29,550 bases of DNA from Chloroflexota bacterium (lineage in GTDB: Bacteria; Chloroflexota; Anaerolineae; Anaerolineales; Anaerolineaceae). Below are positions 1-6,963 of the stretch, one piece after another. Positions within the stretch are counted from its first letter, which is position 1, and each line of letters begins with the position of its first letter. Location of the stretch: positions 1-29,550 of the forward strand of contig JAJUJY010000040.1 in the NCBI GenBank assembly GCA_029265085.1, given 5' to 3'. Position numbers and translations under genes: made by a program. The notes under the pieces are model-generated. The model was given only the letters and a program-made list of their open reading frames with translations. It made no database searches and had not been told where the DNA came from.

Positions 1-1
1 G

Positions 2-505
2 GATTTAATTTTTGGCCGTGAGTCTTTCTTGAACGAGATCATCTGGGCTTATGATTACGGTGCGCGTACCAAGAAAAAATGGCCGCCTAAGCATGACAAT
101 ATCCTCTGGTATGCAAAAGATCCAAAACATTACACCTACAACATTGATGCCATTGACCGCATTCCATATATGGCGCCTGAACTGGTTGGCCCGGAAAAAG
201 CTGCTCGAGGTAAATTACCCACGGATACCTGGTGGCACACCATTGTTCCTACCAATAGCAAGGAGAAAACCGGATACCCAACCCAAAAGCCAATGGGCAT
301 TCTGCGCCGTATTATCCAGGCTTCTTCAAACCCCAACGATATTGTGCTTGACTTCTTTGCAGGTTCCGGCACCACTGGCGCTGCCGCGCTGGAGCTTGGC
401 CGCCAGTTTATCCTGATTGATATCAACCCCCAATCTATGGAGACCCTTCAGTCGCGCTTCAAAGATTGCCAGGAGATTGATTGGATTGGCTGGCCGCCAA
501 AATAA
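2..505 (+). CDS. DNA methyltransferase, N4/N6 type (C-terminal part)
   Basis: The reading frame is open from the window's left edge, so the start lies outside. The visible part is about 167 residues. It ends with the AdoMet-binding motif I, seen as DFFAGSGTTGAAALELGR, followed by ILIDINP (the acidic strand that contacts the AdoMet ribose). Finding motif I near the C-terminus, with the target-recognition part before it, fits the beta class of the Pfam DNA_methylase N4/N6 family. The catalytic (D/N/S)PP(Y/W) motif would lie upstream and is not visible. The role is to methylate adenine N6 or cytosine N4 in DNA, either as an orphan enzyme or within a restriction-modification system. No restriction endonuclease is seen downstream. 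Family is clear; target and class are inferred. Confidence 0.88.
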   Translation, partial: DLIFGRESFLNEIIWAYDYGARTKKKWPPKHDNILWYAKDPKHYTYNIDAIDRIPYMAPELVGPEKAARGKLPTDTWWHTIVPTNSKEKTGYPTQKPMGILRRIIQASSNPNDIVLDFFAGSGTTGAAALELGRQFILIDINPQSMETLQSRFKDCQEIDWIGWPPK

Positions 506-540
506 CCAAAATTTGTCCCTTTTGACTTCCCCCTCAAAAA

Positions 541-1206
541 ATGCACTCCAAATATAACGAATTGATCTCTACATTGCAATCCCTATCCAACCCGGCCAAT
601 GTCGCCGGGATGGCTCGTTTTGGGATCAATCCGCACAACACCCTGGGGGTTTCGGTCAAACAGATCCGCACCCTGGCCAAAGGCCTTCGGGACCATGGGC
701 TTGCCCTCCAGCTGTGGGCAAGCGGCATTCACGAGGCGCGCATCCTGGCCAGCCTGGTGGATGATCCCAAAGCAGTCACAGAAGAGCAGATGGAAACCTG
801 GGTAAGTGATTTTGATTCCTGGGATGTTTGTGACCAGGTCTGTTCCAACTTGTTTGACCGCACCCCTTATGCCATCCAAAAGGTGCATGACTGGACAGCC
901 CGGCCGGAAGAATTTGTGAAACGCGCCGGGTTTGTCTTGATTGCAGCCCTGGCAATGCACCAGAAGAAAGCCCCCGATCAACTATTTATCGATTTCTTCC
1001 CAATCATTATCCACGAGGCTAATGACCCGCGTAATTTTGTCAGGAAGGCAGTCAATTGGGCATTGCGCGGAATTGGGAAACGTAACGAATCACTGCGTCT
1101 GGCAGCCCTCCAAACAGCTCAAACCATTTTAGCCCAAGACACCCCATCCGCGCGTTGGATCGCGCGCGATGCTATTCGAGAATTAGAAAATCGGAAAATG
1201 AAATAG
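541..1206 (+). CDS. AlkD-like DNA alkylation repair protein
   Basis: This 221-residue protein is all-helical and made of HEAT-like repeats. It matches the AlkC/AlkD DNA glycosylase family (B. cereus AlkD is about 237 aa). AlkD excises positively charged N3- and N7-alkylpurines. The AlkD key residues have counterparts: W94 and D98 in SWDVCD (AlkD W109/D113), R128 in FVKRAG (R148) and W173 in KAVNWALRGIGK (W187). An active glycosylase is therefore likely. The gene starts 35 nt after the methyltransferase and ends 8 nt before the channel gene, so all three may be cotranscribed. No clear SD sequence precedes the ATG. Family assignment is confident; activity is inferred from conserved residues. 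Confidence 0.87.
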   Translation: MHSKYNELISTLQSLSNPANVAGMARFGINPHNTLGVSVKQIRTLAKGLRDHGLALQLWASGIHEARILASLVDDPKAVTEEQMETWVSDFDSWDVCDQVCSNLFDRTPYAIQKVHDWTARPEEFVKRAGFVLIAALAMHQKKAPDQLFIDFFPIIIHEANDPRNFVRKAVNWALRGIGKRNESLRLAALQTAQTILAQDTPSARWIARDAIRELENRKMK

Positions 1207-1214
1207 AGGTTCCT

Positions 1215-3101
1215 ATGCCAAATCGTCCAAGCTGGAAAAACCGTCTGCGCTATTCAATCGACAACACATTCTCTCAAGGAACACTGGCATTAATTGCCTG
1301 GTTAGGGATTTTATCCATCGTGATTATCCTCATCGCCGCACTGGTTTTGACCCTGACAGGTGTTAACCAGGAAGGTGTTCAAGGTCCGCTTACTTTTAGT
1401 GAGGCAGTTTGGGAAAGCCTGATGCGCACCCTGGATGCAGGAACCATGGGCGGGGATACCGGCTGGGGTTTTCGTTTTGTAATGCTGCTTCTCCCTACAC
1501 TGGGTGGTATATTTATTATTTCCACATTTATTGGTGTGTTGACCAGTGGCATTGAGAGCAAAGTTGAAGAACTGCGCAAAGGCCGCTCGCGGGTAATTGA
1601 AGAAAATCATACCGTGATACTTGGTTGGAATGAACAGGTATTTACGATCGTATCCGAGCTAATTACAGCCAACGAGAACCAAAAAAAGCCCTGCATCGTT
1701 ATCCTGGGGGAAAAAGACAAGATTGAGATGGAAGATGAACTGCGTGAAAAAATAGAGAACTTCAAGAATACACGCATCGTCTGCCGCTCAGGCAACCCAA
1801 TGGAAATGGCCGACCTGGAACTGGTCTCTCCGGAAACCTCGCGCTCAATTATTGTTCTTTCTCCTGGCAAGGAAGATCCAGACGCAGAGGTAATTAAAAT
1901 TATCCTTGCGATCGTTAACCACCCGCTGCGTAGAAAACTGCCCTATCACATTGTTGCTGAATTGCATAACCCGAAAAACCAGGCAGTTGCCAGAGTGGCT
2001 GGCAAAGGTGAAGTGGAATGGATTCAAGTCAACGACCTGGTCGCCCGTATTGTTGCCCAAACTTGCCGCCAATCGGGTTTGTCGGCCATTTACAACGATT
2101 TATTAGATTTTGGTGGTGATGAAATTTACCTAACGCGCTTCCCAGAATTCGTTGGGAAACCATTTGGACAGTGTCTTTCAGCCTTTGAAAAAAATGCGGT
2201 GCTGGGTATTGCACTGTCTGATGGAACCGCACAATTAAATCCCGGCATGGATGTCATCATTCAAGCCGAAGATCAGCTTATTTTGATCGCCGAAGATGAC
2301 GATAAAATTATCCAAAACGGCAATCCCCTGATTCAAATGGATCAAATCATCACTCACCGAGAATCCACGTCCAAGCCAGAACACACTTTAATCTTAGGTT
2401 GGAATCAACGTTGTCCTGCTATTCTGCAAGAATTGGATCAATACACCTCACATGGTTCCACAGCATTAATTCTTTCACAATACCAACCAGATCAAATTGA
2501 AACGCAATTAGCCAATCAAAAAATGGAAGTGCGGGTGGGAGATCCAACCGATCGGGAAACGCTTGAATCGCTGCCTTTGTCGATGTACGATCACATTATT
2601 GTGCTCAGCGACAGCGACCGCCTGCTCCCACAAGAGGCCGACGCACGTACTTTATTCACTTTACTGCACCTGCGCGACCTGGCAGACCAATCCGGTTTAA
2701 AATTCTCGATCGTCAGCGAAATGATGGATATCCGCAACCGCAACCTGGCCGATGTCACTCGCGCGGATGATTTCATTGTTAGCGACCGGCTAATCAGCCT
2801 GATTCTCAGCCAGGTATCGGAAAATAAAGCCTTGAATCCGATCTTTAAAGATCTTTTTGATCCCGAAGGCTCAGAAATTTATCTTAAAAATGCAGGGGAA
2901 TATATTGTCACCGATCAGCCGGTAAATTTCTATACCGTGCTGGAATCAGCCCGCCTGCGCGGTGAATTGGCTATCGGATACCGCCAGGCAGCTAATGCCG
3001 GAAAAGCGGATCAGGCTTACGGTATTGTTCTAAACCCTGCGAAATCCATACCGGTAACATTTAAACCTCAAGATAAGATTATTGTGATAGCAGAGGAATA
3101 A
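1215..3101 (+). CDS. CASTOR/POLLUX-like ion channel with RCK/TrkA-N-type domains
   Basis: This is a membrane protein of 628 residues. Two transmembrane helices (about 22-48 and 88-110) flank a re-entrant pore segment (67-87, containing TLDAGTMGGDTG). Two tandem nucleotide-binding-like regulator domains follow; each opens with a near-identical strand-turn, TVILGWNEQ near residue 133 and TLILGWNQR near residue 393. This architecture matches the CASTOR/POLLUX/DMI1 family, whose plant members are nuclear-envelope cation channels for symbiosis signalling. The DAG of the pore resembles the unusual ADAGN-type filter of plant CASTOR rather than the TVGYG of ordinary K+ channels. An in-frame start exists 60 nt upstream, but it lies inside alkD. 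The ATG at 1215 follows an AGAGG sequence and begins a typical basic N-terminus. The transported ion is not known from sequence. Confidence 0.85.
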   Translation: MPNRPSWKNRLRYSIDNTFSQGTLALIAWLGILSIVIILIAALVLTLTGVNQEGVQGPLTFSEAVWESLMRTLDAGTMGGDTGWGFRFVMLLLPTLGGIFIISTFIGVLTSGIESKVEELRKGRSRVIEENHTVILGWNEQVFTIVSELITANENQKKPCIVILGEKDKIEMEDELREKIENFKNTRIVCRSGNPMEMADLELVSPETSRSIIVLSPGKEDPDAEVIKIILAIVNHPLRRKLPYHIVAELHNPKNQAVARVAGKGEVEWIQVNDLVARIVAQTCRQSGLSAIYNDLLDFGGDEIYLTRFPEFVGKPFGQCLSAFEKNAVLGIALSDGTAQLNPGMDVIIQAEDQLILIAEDDDKIIQNGNPLIQMDQIITHRESTSKPEHTLILGWNQRCPAILQELDQYTSHGSTALILSQYQPDQIETQLANQKMEVRVGDPTDRETLESLPLSMYDHIIVLSDSDRLLPQEADARTLFTLLHLRDLADQSGLKFSIVSEMMDIRNRNLADVTRADDFIVSDRLISLILSQVSENKALNPIFKDLFDPEGSEIYLKNAGEYIVTDQPVNFYTVLESARLRGELAIGYRQAANAGKADQAYGIVLNPAKSIPVTFKPQDKIIVIAEE

Positions 3102-3103
3102 TA

Positions 3104-3874
3104 ATGGAAATAAAAGCCCCAATTTTAGAATTTGATCCTGAAAAAATAGCCATCTTAAACCCGAGGCCGGTCAAAACCAGCGAACCAGCGCCTAAACGTG
3201 CTGTGTTGTGCTTCTTTCAAGAAGTTTTGAACCATTTGGTTTCCGAGGGACGAATTTATCCCATCGGATACCTGGGCTCTGAAATGGGGAAAAATCCCCT
3301 GTATGTTATGGAACATGAAGGCCAAAAAATTCTGGTAGCACATCCCGGTGTCGGAGCATCCCTGGCAGCAGGATTTTTAGAGGAAATGATCGCTCTAGGT
3401 ACCCATTCCTTTATTGCATGCGGCGGCTGCGGTGTTTTGGATAAATCCATTGCCGTTGGACACCCTGTAGTGGTAACCAGTGCAATCCGTGATGAGGGCA
3501 CCTCTTATCATTACCTGCCTGCAGCCCGTGAATCTGTTGCCAGTCCAGCAGCCGTACAGGCACTGGAAAAAACATTAAATGATCGCAAAATCGATTATTT
3601 AACCGGAAAATCCTGGACTACTGATGCAATTTATCGTGAAACAACAGCCAAACGCGACTTGCGCATGGCTGAAGGATGCATCGTGGTTGAAATGGAAGCA
3701 TCGGCGTTCTTTGCTGTGGCTGAATTTCGCGGTGTTACTTTTGGGCAGGTGATTTATGGTGGCGATCTGGTTGTCCCTGAAGGTTGGGACTATCGCGGCT
3801 GGAATGACCGCCAAGATGATCGCTCGCTCATGTTCTGGATTTCGGTGGAAGCCTGCTTGCGACTCCCTGAATAA
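3104..3874 (+). CDS. Nucleoside phosphorylase (uridine phosphorylase family)
   Basis: This cytoplasmic enzyme of 256 residues belongs to the PNP/UDP phosphorylase superfamily, which cleaves nucleosides with phosphate to base and ribose 1-phosphate. Visible features are the glycine-rich segment GVGASLAAGFLEEM, the strand FIACGGCGVL, the segment WTTDAIYRET where specificity residues usually lie, and the purine/pyrimidine-site motif VVEMEASAFFAVA, whose Met-Glu pair binds ribose. A final GGDLVVPEGWDYRGW segment precedes the C-terminal helix. It starts 2 nt after the channel gene stop, so translation is probably coupled. Substrate preference (uridine versus purine nucleoside) cannot be read confidently. 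A strong terminator follows. Confidence 0.86.
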   Translation: MEIKAPILEFDPEKIAILNPRPVKTSEPAPKRAVLCFFQEVLNHLVSEGRIYPIGYLGSEMGKNPLYVMEHEGQKILVAHPGVGASLAAGFLEEMIALGTHSFIACGGCGVLDKSIAVGHPVVVTSAIRDEGTSYHYLPAARESVASPAAVQALEKTLNDRKIDYLTGKSWTTDAIYRETTAKRDLRMAEGCIVVEMEASAFFAVAEFRGVTFGQVIYGGDLVVPEGWDYRGWNDRQDDRSLMFWISVEACLRLPE

Positions 3875-3890
3875 TATTTTCAAGAATACG

Positions 3891-3925
3891 CAGAAAGCCG
3901 CCCTTGCGGGCGGCTTTCTGTTTTA
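3891..3925 (+). terminator. Rho-independent terminator after the nucleoside phosphorylase gene
   Basis: A perfect 13-bp GC-rich stem (3891-3903 with 3908-3920) has a TTGC loop and is followed by TTTTA. It lies 17 nt after the phosphorylase stop codon and closes the plus-strand operon. On the minus strand the same hairpin has no U-run, so it would be a weaker stop for transcription arriving from the small minus-strand unit. Confidence 0.85.
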
Positions 3926-3929
3926 CTTA

Positions 3930-3973
3930 GGCTGCGGCATCCTTATCGGAGACCGAGGAGGGATGCCGCAGCC
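3930..3973 (-). other. Perfect 13-bp inverted repeat overlapping a small ORF
   Basis: Arms 3930-3942 and 3961-3973 are perfectly complementary over 13 bp (GGCTGCGGCATCC and its complement). The 18-nt loop itself contains TCGG-AGA-CCGA. Neither side has a U-run, so it is not a standard terminator. On the minus strand, the 5' arm is the coding sequence for the end of a 16-codon ORF and the 3' arm lies just after its stop codon. A ribosome on the ORF would therefore open the hairpin. Confidence 0.6.
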
Positions 3974-3993
3974 AAAAACGTACTACTTGACAT
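3943..3993 (-). CDS. Putative 16-aa small ORF / leader peptide
   Basis: The predicted peptide is MSSSTFLAAASLLGLR, or 19 aa if the ATG at 4002 is used. It is preceded by AGGAGGTGAT, a 10-nt match to the expected anti-SD at the 16S rRNA 3' end. Spacing is 11 nt from AGGAGG to the ATG at 3993 and only 2 nt to the ATG at 4002, so 3993 is favoured. A consensus sigma70 promoter lies about 65 nt upstream, and a perfect hairpin overlaps the 3' part of the ORF. No minus-strand gene lies downstream for over 3 kb, so a classical attenuator role is unlikely. I do not recognise the peptide. It could instead be a small membrane-active peptide, or incidental coding capacity within a regulatory RNA. Confidence 0.35.
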   Translation of the reverse strand: MSSSTFLAAASLLGLR

Positions 3994-4001
3994 TGTTGAC
4001 A

Positions 4002-4049
4002 TCACCTCCTCTTCGTTAGGATAGCAAGTGGAGAGGTGAGTATTCACCT
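4002..4049 (-). promoter_or_regulatory. Mutually exclusive SD-sequestering leader structure
   Basis: On the minus-strand transcript the order is AGGTGA (4049-4044), ATAC, TCACCT (4039-4034), then after 24 nt the SD element GAGGTGA (4008-4002). The central TCACCTC can pair either with the upstream AGGTGA (6-bp hairpin, 4-nt loop) or with the SD and first ATG (7 bp). That is the geometry of a translational on/off switch. The base pairing is seen directly; that it works as a switch is inferred. Confidence 0.4.
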
Positions 4050-4062
4050 ATAAACTGAAATT

Positions 4063-4091
4063 AGTATCGCTTAAATTATTACCTATGTCAA
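4063..4091 (-). promoter_or_regulatory. Sigma70-type promoter for the small minus-strand unit
   Basis: On the minus strand a perfect TTGACA (4091-4086) is followed, after exactly 17 nt, by GATACT (4068-4063, 4 of 6 to TATAAT). Predicted transcription start is near 4056. It lies 45 nt past the DUF3048 stop and points away from that gene toward the small ORF. Confidence 0.6.
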
Positions 4092-4135
4092 GCATGCAAC
4101 ATTGCAAACACTTTACACACCAAAAATTTTAAGGT

Positions 4136-5341
4136 TTACCAATCACTAACAAACGTGAACCGCCAGGCATTATCTAGCTGCTCCACCTTCGTATTCAAGG
4201 ACATAACCTCTACCCAGGTGTTTCCCGGCTTCATTGGAAAAAGGGTACCGTCTGGACTGACCAATGTGAGTACCTGATTTTCGCTCAAGCGCTGCCAGTT
4301 GACCTCAAAAATTTGCCCATCCCTGGCAACATATGCCTTACCAGTCCCTAACAATGACAAGTCCAGTACCTCTGTTTCAGGACGAGGATCGACCTCTTCA
4401 TGTCGCACAGTTAATATAACCAGGTTGTCCATGGCAATTTGTTTGCCTGTGATGGCATCCGTTAAAGGAGCATACACTTCATTCTTACGCTCTACATCAT
4501 CTTCCGCATCTGAGAAACGCAAATATTTTCCTGTACCGGGATCATAATCCCAGCGGTTATAAATTGCACCGGAAAATCTTGCAAAAACCTGACTGGCTGA
4601 TTTTCCAAAATCAGGCGGCTGAACGCGGAAGAATAAACCATCCAGGTTTTGTTTTGAATTATCAATTGCGTTTGCGGACAGATATTTTTGTAATTCTTTT
4701 GTATTGGCTGAAAGATAATTCAAGCCATTTGGGTCAAAACGGCAAATCGAAGGGCATGAGTTCGAATTTTCTAACACCAATTGATTGGCGAACTCCGAAT
4801 TTACCAGGCGCATCCAGACCGCCTCATACGCCGAACCAAAGATAAAAATCGGCTTATACATCCGAATCAGGTTTACATCGATAAAACGGGCTGAGCGGAT
4901 TGGCATGATTTGTTCGGCATCCTGTCCATAATATAATGCCGCAAAACGAGTTGAGCCGAATTCCGTGTAATATTCATACACCCAATCTGCAAAAGATACC
5001 CCATACTGTGGGCGATCTTTCCTCGGCAAATTCTGGATCTTAATCAAAACCGGACGCCGGTTGAGAATTTGCGGATCAGAAACCGCCAGGCCAGTTAATG
5101 GATTAACATCCGTTGGGAAATTCGCAGGGCCTAATCCCTCCGGAGGATAAGATGGCGTTGGTTCAAGGGTTGGTGTCTCGGTGGGTTCAGGGGTAGCTGT
5201 TGGCACTGGTGTTTGAGTGGCCAACACCATTGTTTCGGTGGGTGGAAGTGGTGTAGCGGTTGGTGCAGCAGGTGTCGCGGTACAGCCAGCAAAAATACCC
5301 ACTCCGATCAGGATCAAAATAATTATCTTCCAAAGTTTCAT
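4136..5341 (-). CDS. DUF3048 domain lipoprotein (YerB-like)
   Basis: This secreted lipoprotein has 401 residues. It has a basic N-terminus, a hydrophobic core and a lipobox GIFAGC with the lipidated Cys at position 20. A Thr/Pro-rich linker (about 21-65, with TPVPTATPEPTETPT-type repeats) follows; such linkers are typical of Chloroflexota surface proteins. The remainder is the two-part DUF3048 domain, opening with NPLTGL and with RPVLIKIQN, SFADWVYEYYTE and MPIRSARF segments like YerB of Bacillus. Its biochemical function is not established. It is probably anchored to the outer face of the cytoplasmic membrane. It has its own promoter (5415-5443). Family assignment is firm; role unknown. Confidence 0.87.
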   Translation of the reverse strand: MKLWKIIILILIGVGIFAGCTATPAAPTATPLPPTETMVLATQTPVPTATPEPTETPTLEPTPSYPPEGLGPANFPTDVNPLTGLAVSDPQILNRRPVLIKIQNLPRKDRPQYGVSFADWVYEYYTEFGSTRFAALYYGQDAEQIMPIRSARFIDVNLIRMYKPIFIFGSAYEAVWMRLVNSEFANQLVLENSNSCPSICRFDPNGLNYLSANTKELQKYLSANAIDNSKQNLDGLFFRVQPPDFGKSASQVFARFSGAIYNRWDYDPGTGKYLRFSDAEDDVERKNEVYAPLTDAITGKQIAMDNLVILTVRHEEVDPRPETEVLDLSLLGTGKAYVARDGQIFEVNWQRLSENQVLTLVSPDGTLFPMKPGNTWVEVMSLNTKVEQLDNAWRFTFVSDW

Positions 5342-5414
5342 GAAACTAACTCTCTTTCTGTCGCAATGAGATCGTTCGCAAAAAAATATTTTAACGCAGC
5401 GAACTCAAACAAAA

Positions 5415-5443
5415 ATCTTACACCGGATTGGATGAATTGACAA
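5415..5443 (-). promoter_or_regulatory. Promoter of the DUF3048 lipoprotein gene
   Basis: On the minus strand TTGTCA (5443-5438) and TAAGAT (5420-5415) are separated by 17 nt. Transcription would start near 5408, giving a leader of about 67 nt before the ATG at 5341. The only SD-like sequence is the weak AGAGAG. Confidence 0.5.
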
Positions 5444-5474
5444 CATTCCCTCAGTTAATTTCCGGGTCATAACC

Positions 5475-5503
5475 TTGTGCCCCTACTCTTCCCCCGCTAT
5501 AAT
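5475..5503 (+). promoter_or_regulatory. Promoter of the DUF2085 gene, leaderless configuration
   Basis: TTGTGC (5475-5480), 17 nt, then a perfect TATAAT (5498-5503). The ATG is only 8 nt beyond the -10 hexamer, so transcription should begin at or within 1-2 nt of the start codon. No SD sequence is present. A leaderless mRNA is inferred. Confidence 0.55.
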
Positions 5504-5511
5504 CAACACCA

Positions 5512-6321
5512 ATGGATCAAGTACCTGCGCATCACAATCGATTCCCCATTGGAAAATCAATCCTTATTATCACAAGCCTGGTCATCTTCATTGCCTGGCT
5601 GATTTTTGCCCCAGGCGGCTTGCTAGGAAAAGCAGATGCTGTTGGTTATGCAGTTTGCCACCGGATCGAAGCCCGGTCGTTCTTCATTGGAGACCGACCA
5701 ACCCCATTATGTGCACGCTGCTCAGGAATGTATTTGGGAATGCTTTTGGGTATTCTTTTCCAAATCAGGCGGGGAAAGTTGAGCCGTATTCCACCGCTCA
5801 AAATTTTGCTGCCGCTAAGTCTATTTTTTATTGCATTTGGAGTGGACGGATTGAACTCCTATTTGCATTTTTTCCCTCAAGCGCCCTCATTGTATGAACC
5901 GCAAAACTGGTTGCGTTTGGCCACAGGCACGGGCCTGGGAATTCTGGTTGGCATGATTTTATTACCCGTTTTTCACCAAACCATGTGGCTTGAAAGCGAA
6001 GACCAACCTGCTTTTGGGAGTTGGAAACAGGTTTTGCCGATGATCGCTGCAGCGGTTATGGTAAATCTTTCTGTACTTTCAGAAAATCCCCTATTGTTAT
6101 ATCCTTTAGCCTTACTCAGTTCAGCGACCGTATTATTAATACTCGGGATGTGTTATTCGTTAGTTTGGGTGATTGCCTTTAAACGTGAAAACGCATACGC
6201 TGATTGGAAAGACGCCTGGGTTCCTTTATTAGCCGGGTTAACCACTGCGGTAATTCAGATTGGTCTGGTAGATCTGCTGCGCCTATATTTCACCGGAACC
6301 TGGGCAGGATTTAATTTATAA
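5512..6321 (+). CDS. DUF2085 family integral membrane protein
   Basis: This polytopic membrane protein has 269 residues and about six to seven predicted helices. The DUF2085 hallmark follows the first helix: a CHR motif (YAVCHRIEARSFFIGD) and then PLCARCSGMYLG. The paired Cys/His residues suggest metal or redox binding at the membrane face, but no function is established. The ATG at 5512 sits 8 nt after a perfect TATAAT and has no SD, pointing to leaderless translation. A DUF4126 gene follows 27 nt later on the same strand, so the two probably form an operon. Family recognition is good; function unknown. Confidence 0.82.
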   Translation: MDQVPAHHNRFPIGKSILIITSLVIFIAWLIFAPGGLLGKADAVGYAVCHRIEARSFFIGDRPTPLCARCSGMYLGMLLGILFQIRRGKLSRIPPLKILLPLSLFFIAFGVDGLNSYLHFFPQAPSLYEPQNWLRLATGTGLGILVGMILLPVFHQTMWLESEDQPAFGSWKQVLPMIAAAVMVNLSVLSENPLLLYPLALLSSATVLLILGMCYSLVWVIAFKRENAYADWKDAWVPLLAGLTTAVIQIGLVDLLRLYFTGTWAGFNL

Positions 6322-6348
6322 ATTCGATCAAATCTCAGAGGAGGTATG

Positions 6349-6915
6349 ATGGAACTGTTTGGGATTTTTACTGCATTTGGATTATCTGCCAGCGCTGGAC
6401 TGAATGCTTATGTACCACTACTGGTCGTTGCTTTACTGGCAAAATTCACTAAGTTGATCACCCTGAATTCTCCCTGGGACGCATTAACCAGTTGGTGGAT
6501 CATTGGTTTGCTCATCCTCCTATCGTTGATCGAATTTTTTGCCGATAAAGTACCCGCTGTCAATCATATTAATGACATCATTCAAACTGTAATTCGTCCC
6601 GCGGCGGGGGCAATTGCCTTTGCTGCCAGTGCGAATGTCATCACAGAAATTCATCCGGTTTTAGCACTCGGATTAGGCTTGATGGTAGCCGGAGGGGTTC
6701 ATGCAGCCAAATCGCTGGCTATCCGCCCGGCGGTGACTGCCACAACCGGCGGCGCAGGCAATATTCCGGTAAGTTTCCTGGAAGATGTGGTTTCTACCAT
6801 CTTATCCGTGCTTTCTGTTGTACTGCCTGTCCTGATTGGCTGTATTTTGGTGTTGGTTACCGCCTGGATCATCTGGCGCATATACCGCCGGACAAGACGA
6901 GAAGCATTACCTTAA
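6349..6915 (+). CDS. DUF4126 family integral membrane protein
   Basis: This hydrophobic protein has 188 residues and four to five membrane segments. It opens with the DUF4126 pattern GLSASAGLNAYVPLL and contains FFADKVPAVNHINDIIQT, which is characteristic of the family. A glycine-rich segment (TATTGGAGNIPVSFLED) precedes the last helix. Function is unknown. Two adjacent ATGs exist. AGGAGG (6339-6344) is 4 nt before the ATG at 6349 but only 1 nt before the ATG at 6346, so 6349 is preferred. It is probably translated from the same transcript as the DUF2085 gene. A bidirectional terminator follows directly. Confidence 0.82.
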   Translation: MELFGIFTAFGLSASAGLNAYVPLLVVALLAKFTKLITLNSPWDALTSWWIIGLLILLSLIEFFADKVPAVNHINDIIQTVIRPAAGAIAFAASANVITEIHPVLALGLGLMVAGGVHAAKSLAIRPAVTATTGGAGNIPVSFLEDVVSTILSVLSVVLPVLIGCILVLVTAWIIWRIYRRTRREALP

Positions 6916-6920
6916 AAAAG

Positions 6921-6956
6921 AAAATCCTCAGCTTGCAAACGGCTGAGGATTTTTTA
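6921..6956. terminator. Bidirectional terminator between convergent genes
   Basis: A 12-bp stem (6921-6932 with 6942-6953) with a 9-nt loop has a T-run on the plus side and an A-run on its left side. It can therefore terminate both the DUF4126 transcript (plus) and the L,D-transpeptidase transcript (minus). Confidence 0.85.
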
Positions 6957-6963
6957 TCGCTAA

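Noticed and set aside
1155..1214. Upstream in-frame start for the channel gene
   Set aside because: It would overlap alkD by 52 nt and add residues lacking family similarity; the ATG at 1215 has an AGAGG and a normal N-terminus.
5475..5897. Overlapping 140-codon plus-strand ORF
   Set aside because: It is a shadow of the DUF2085 gene in another frame, with Cys/Ser-rich composition and no family resemblance.
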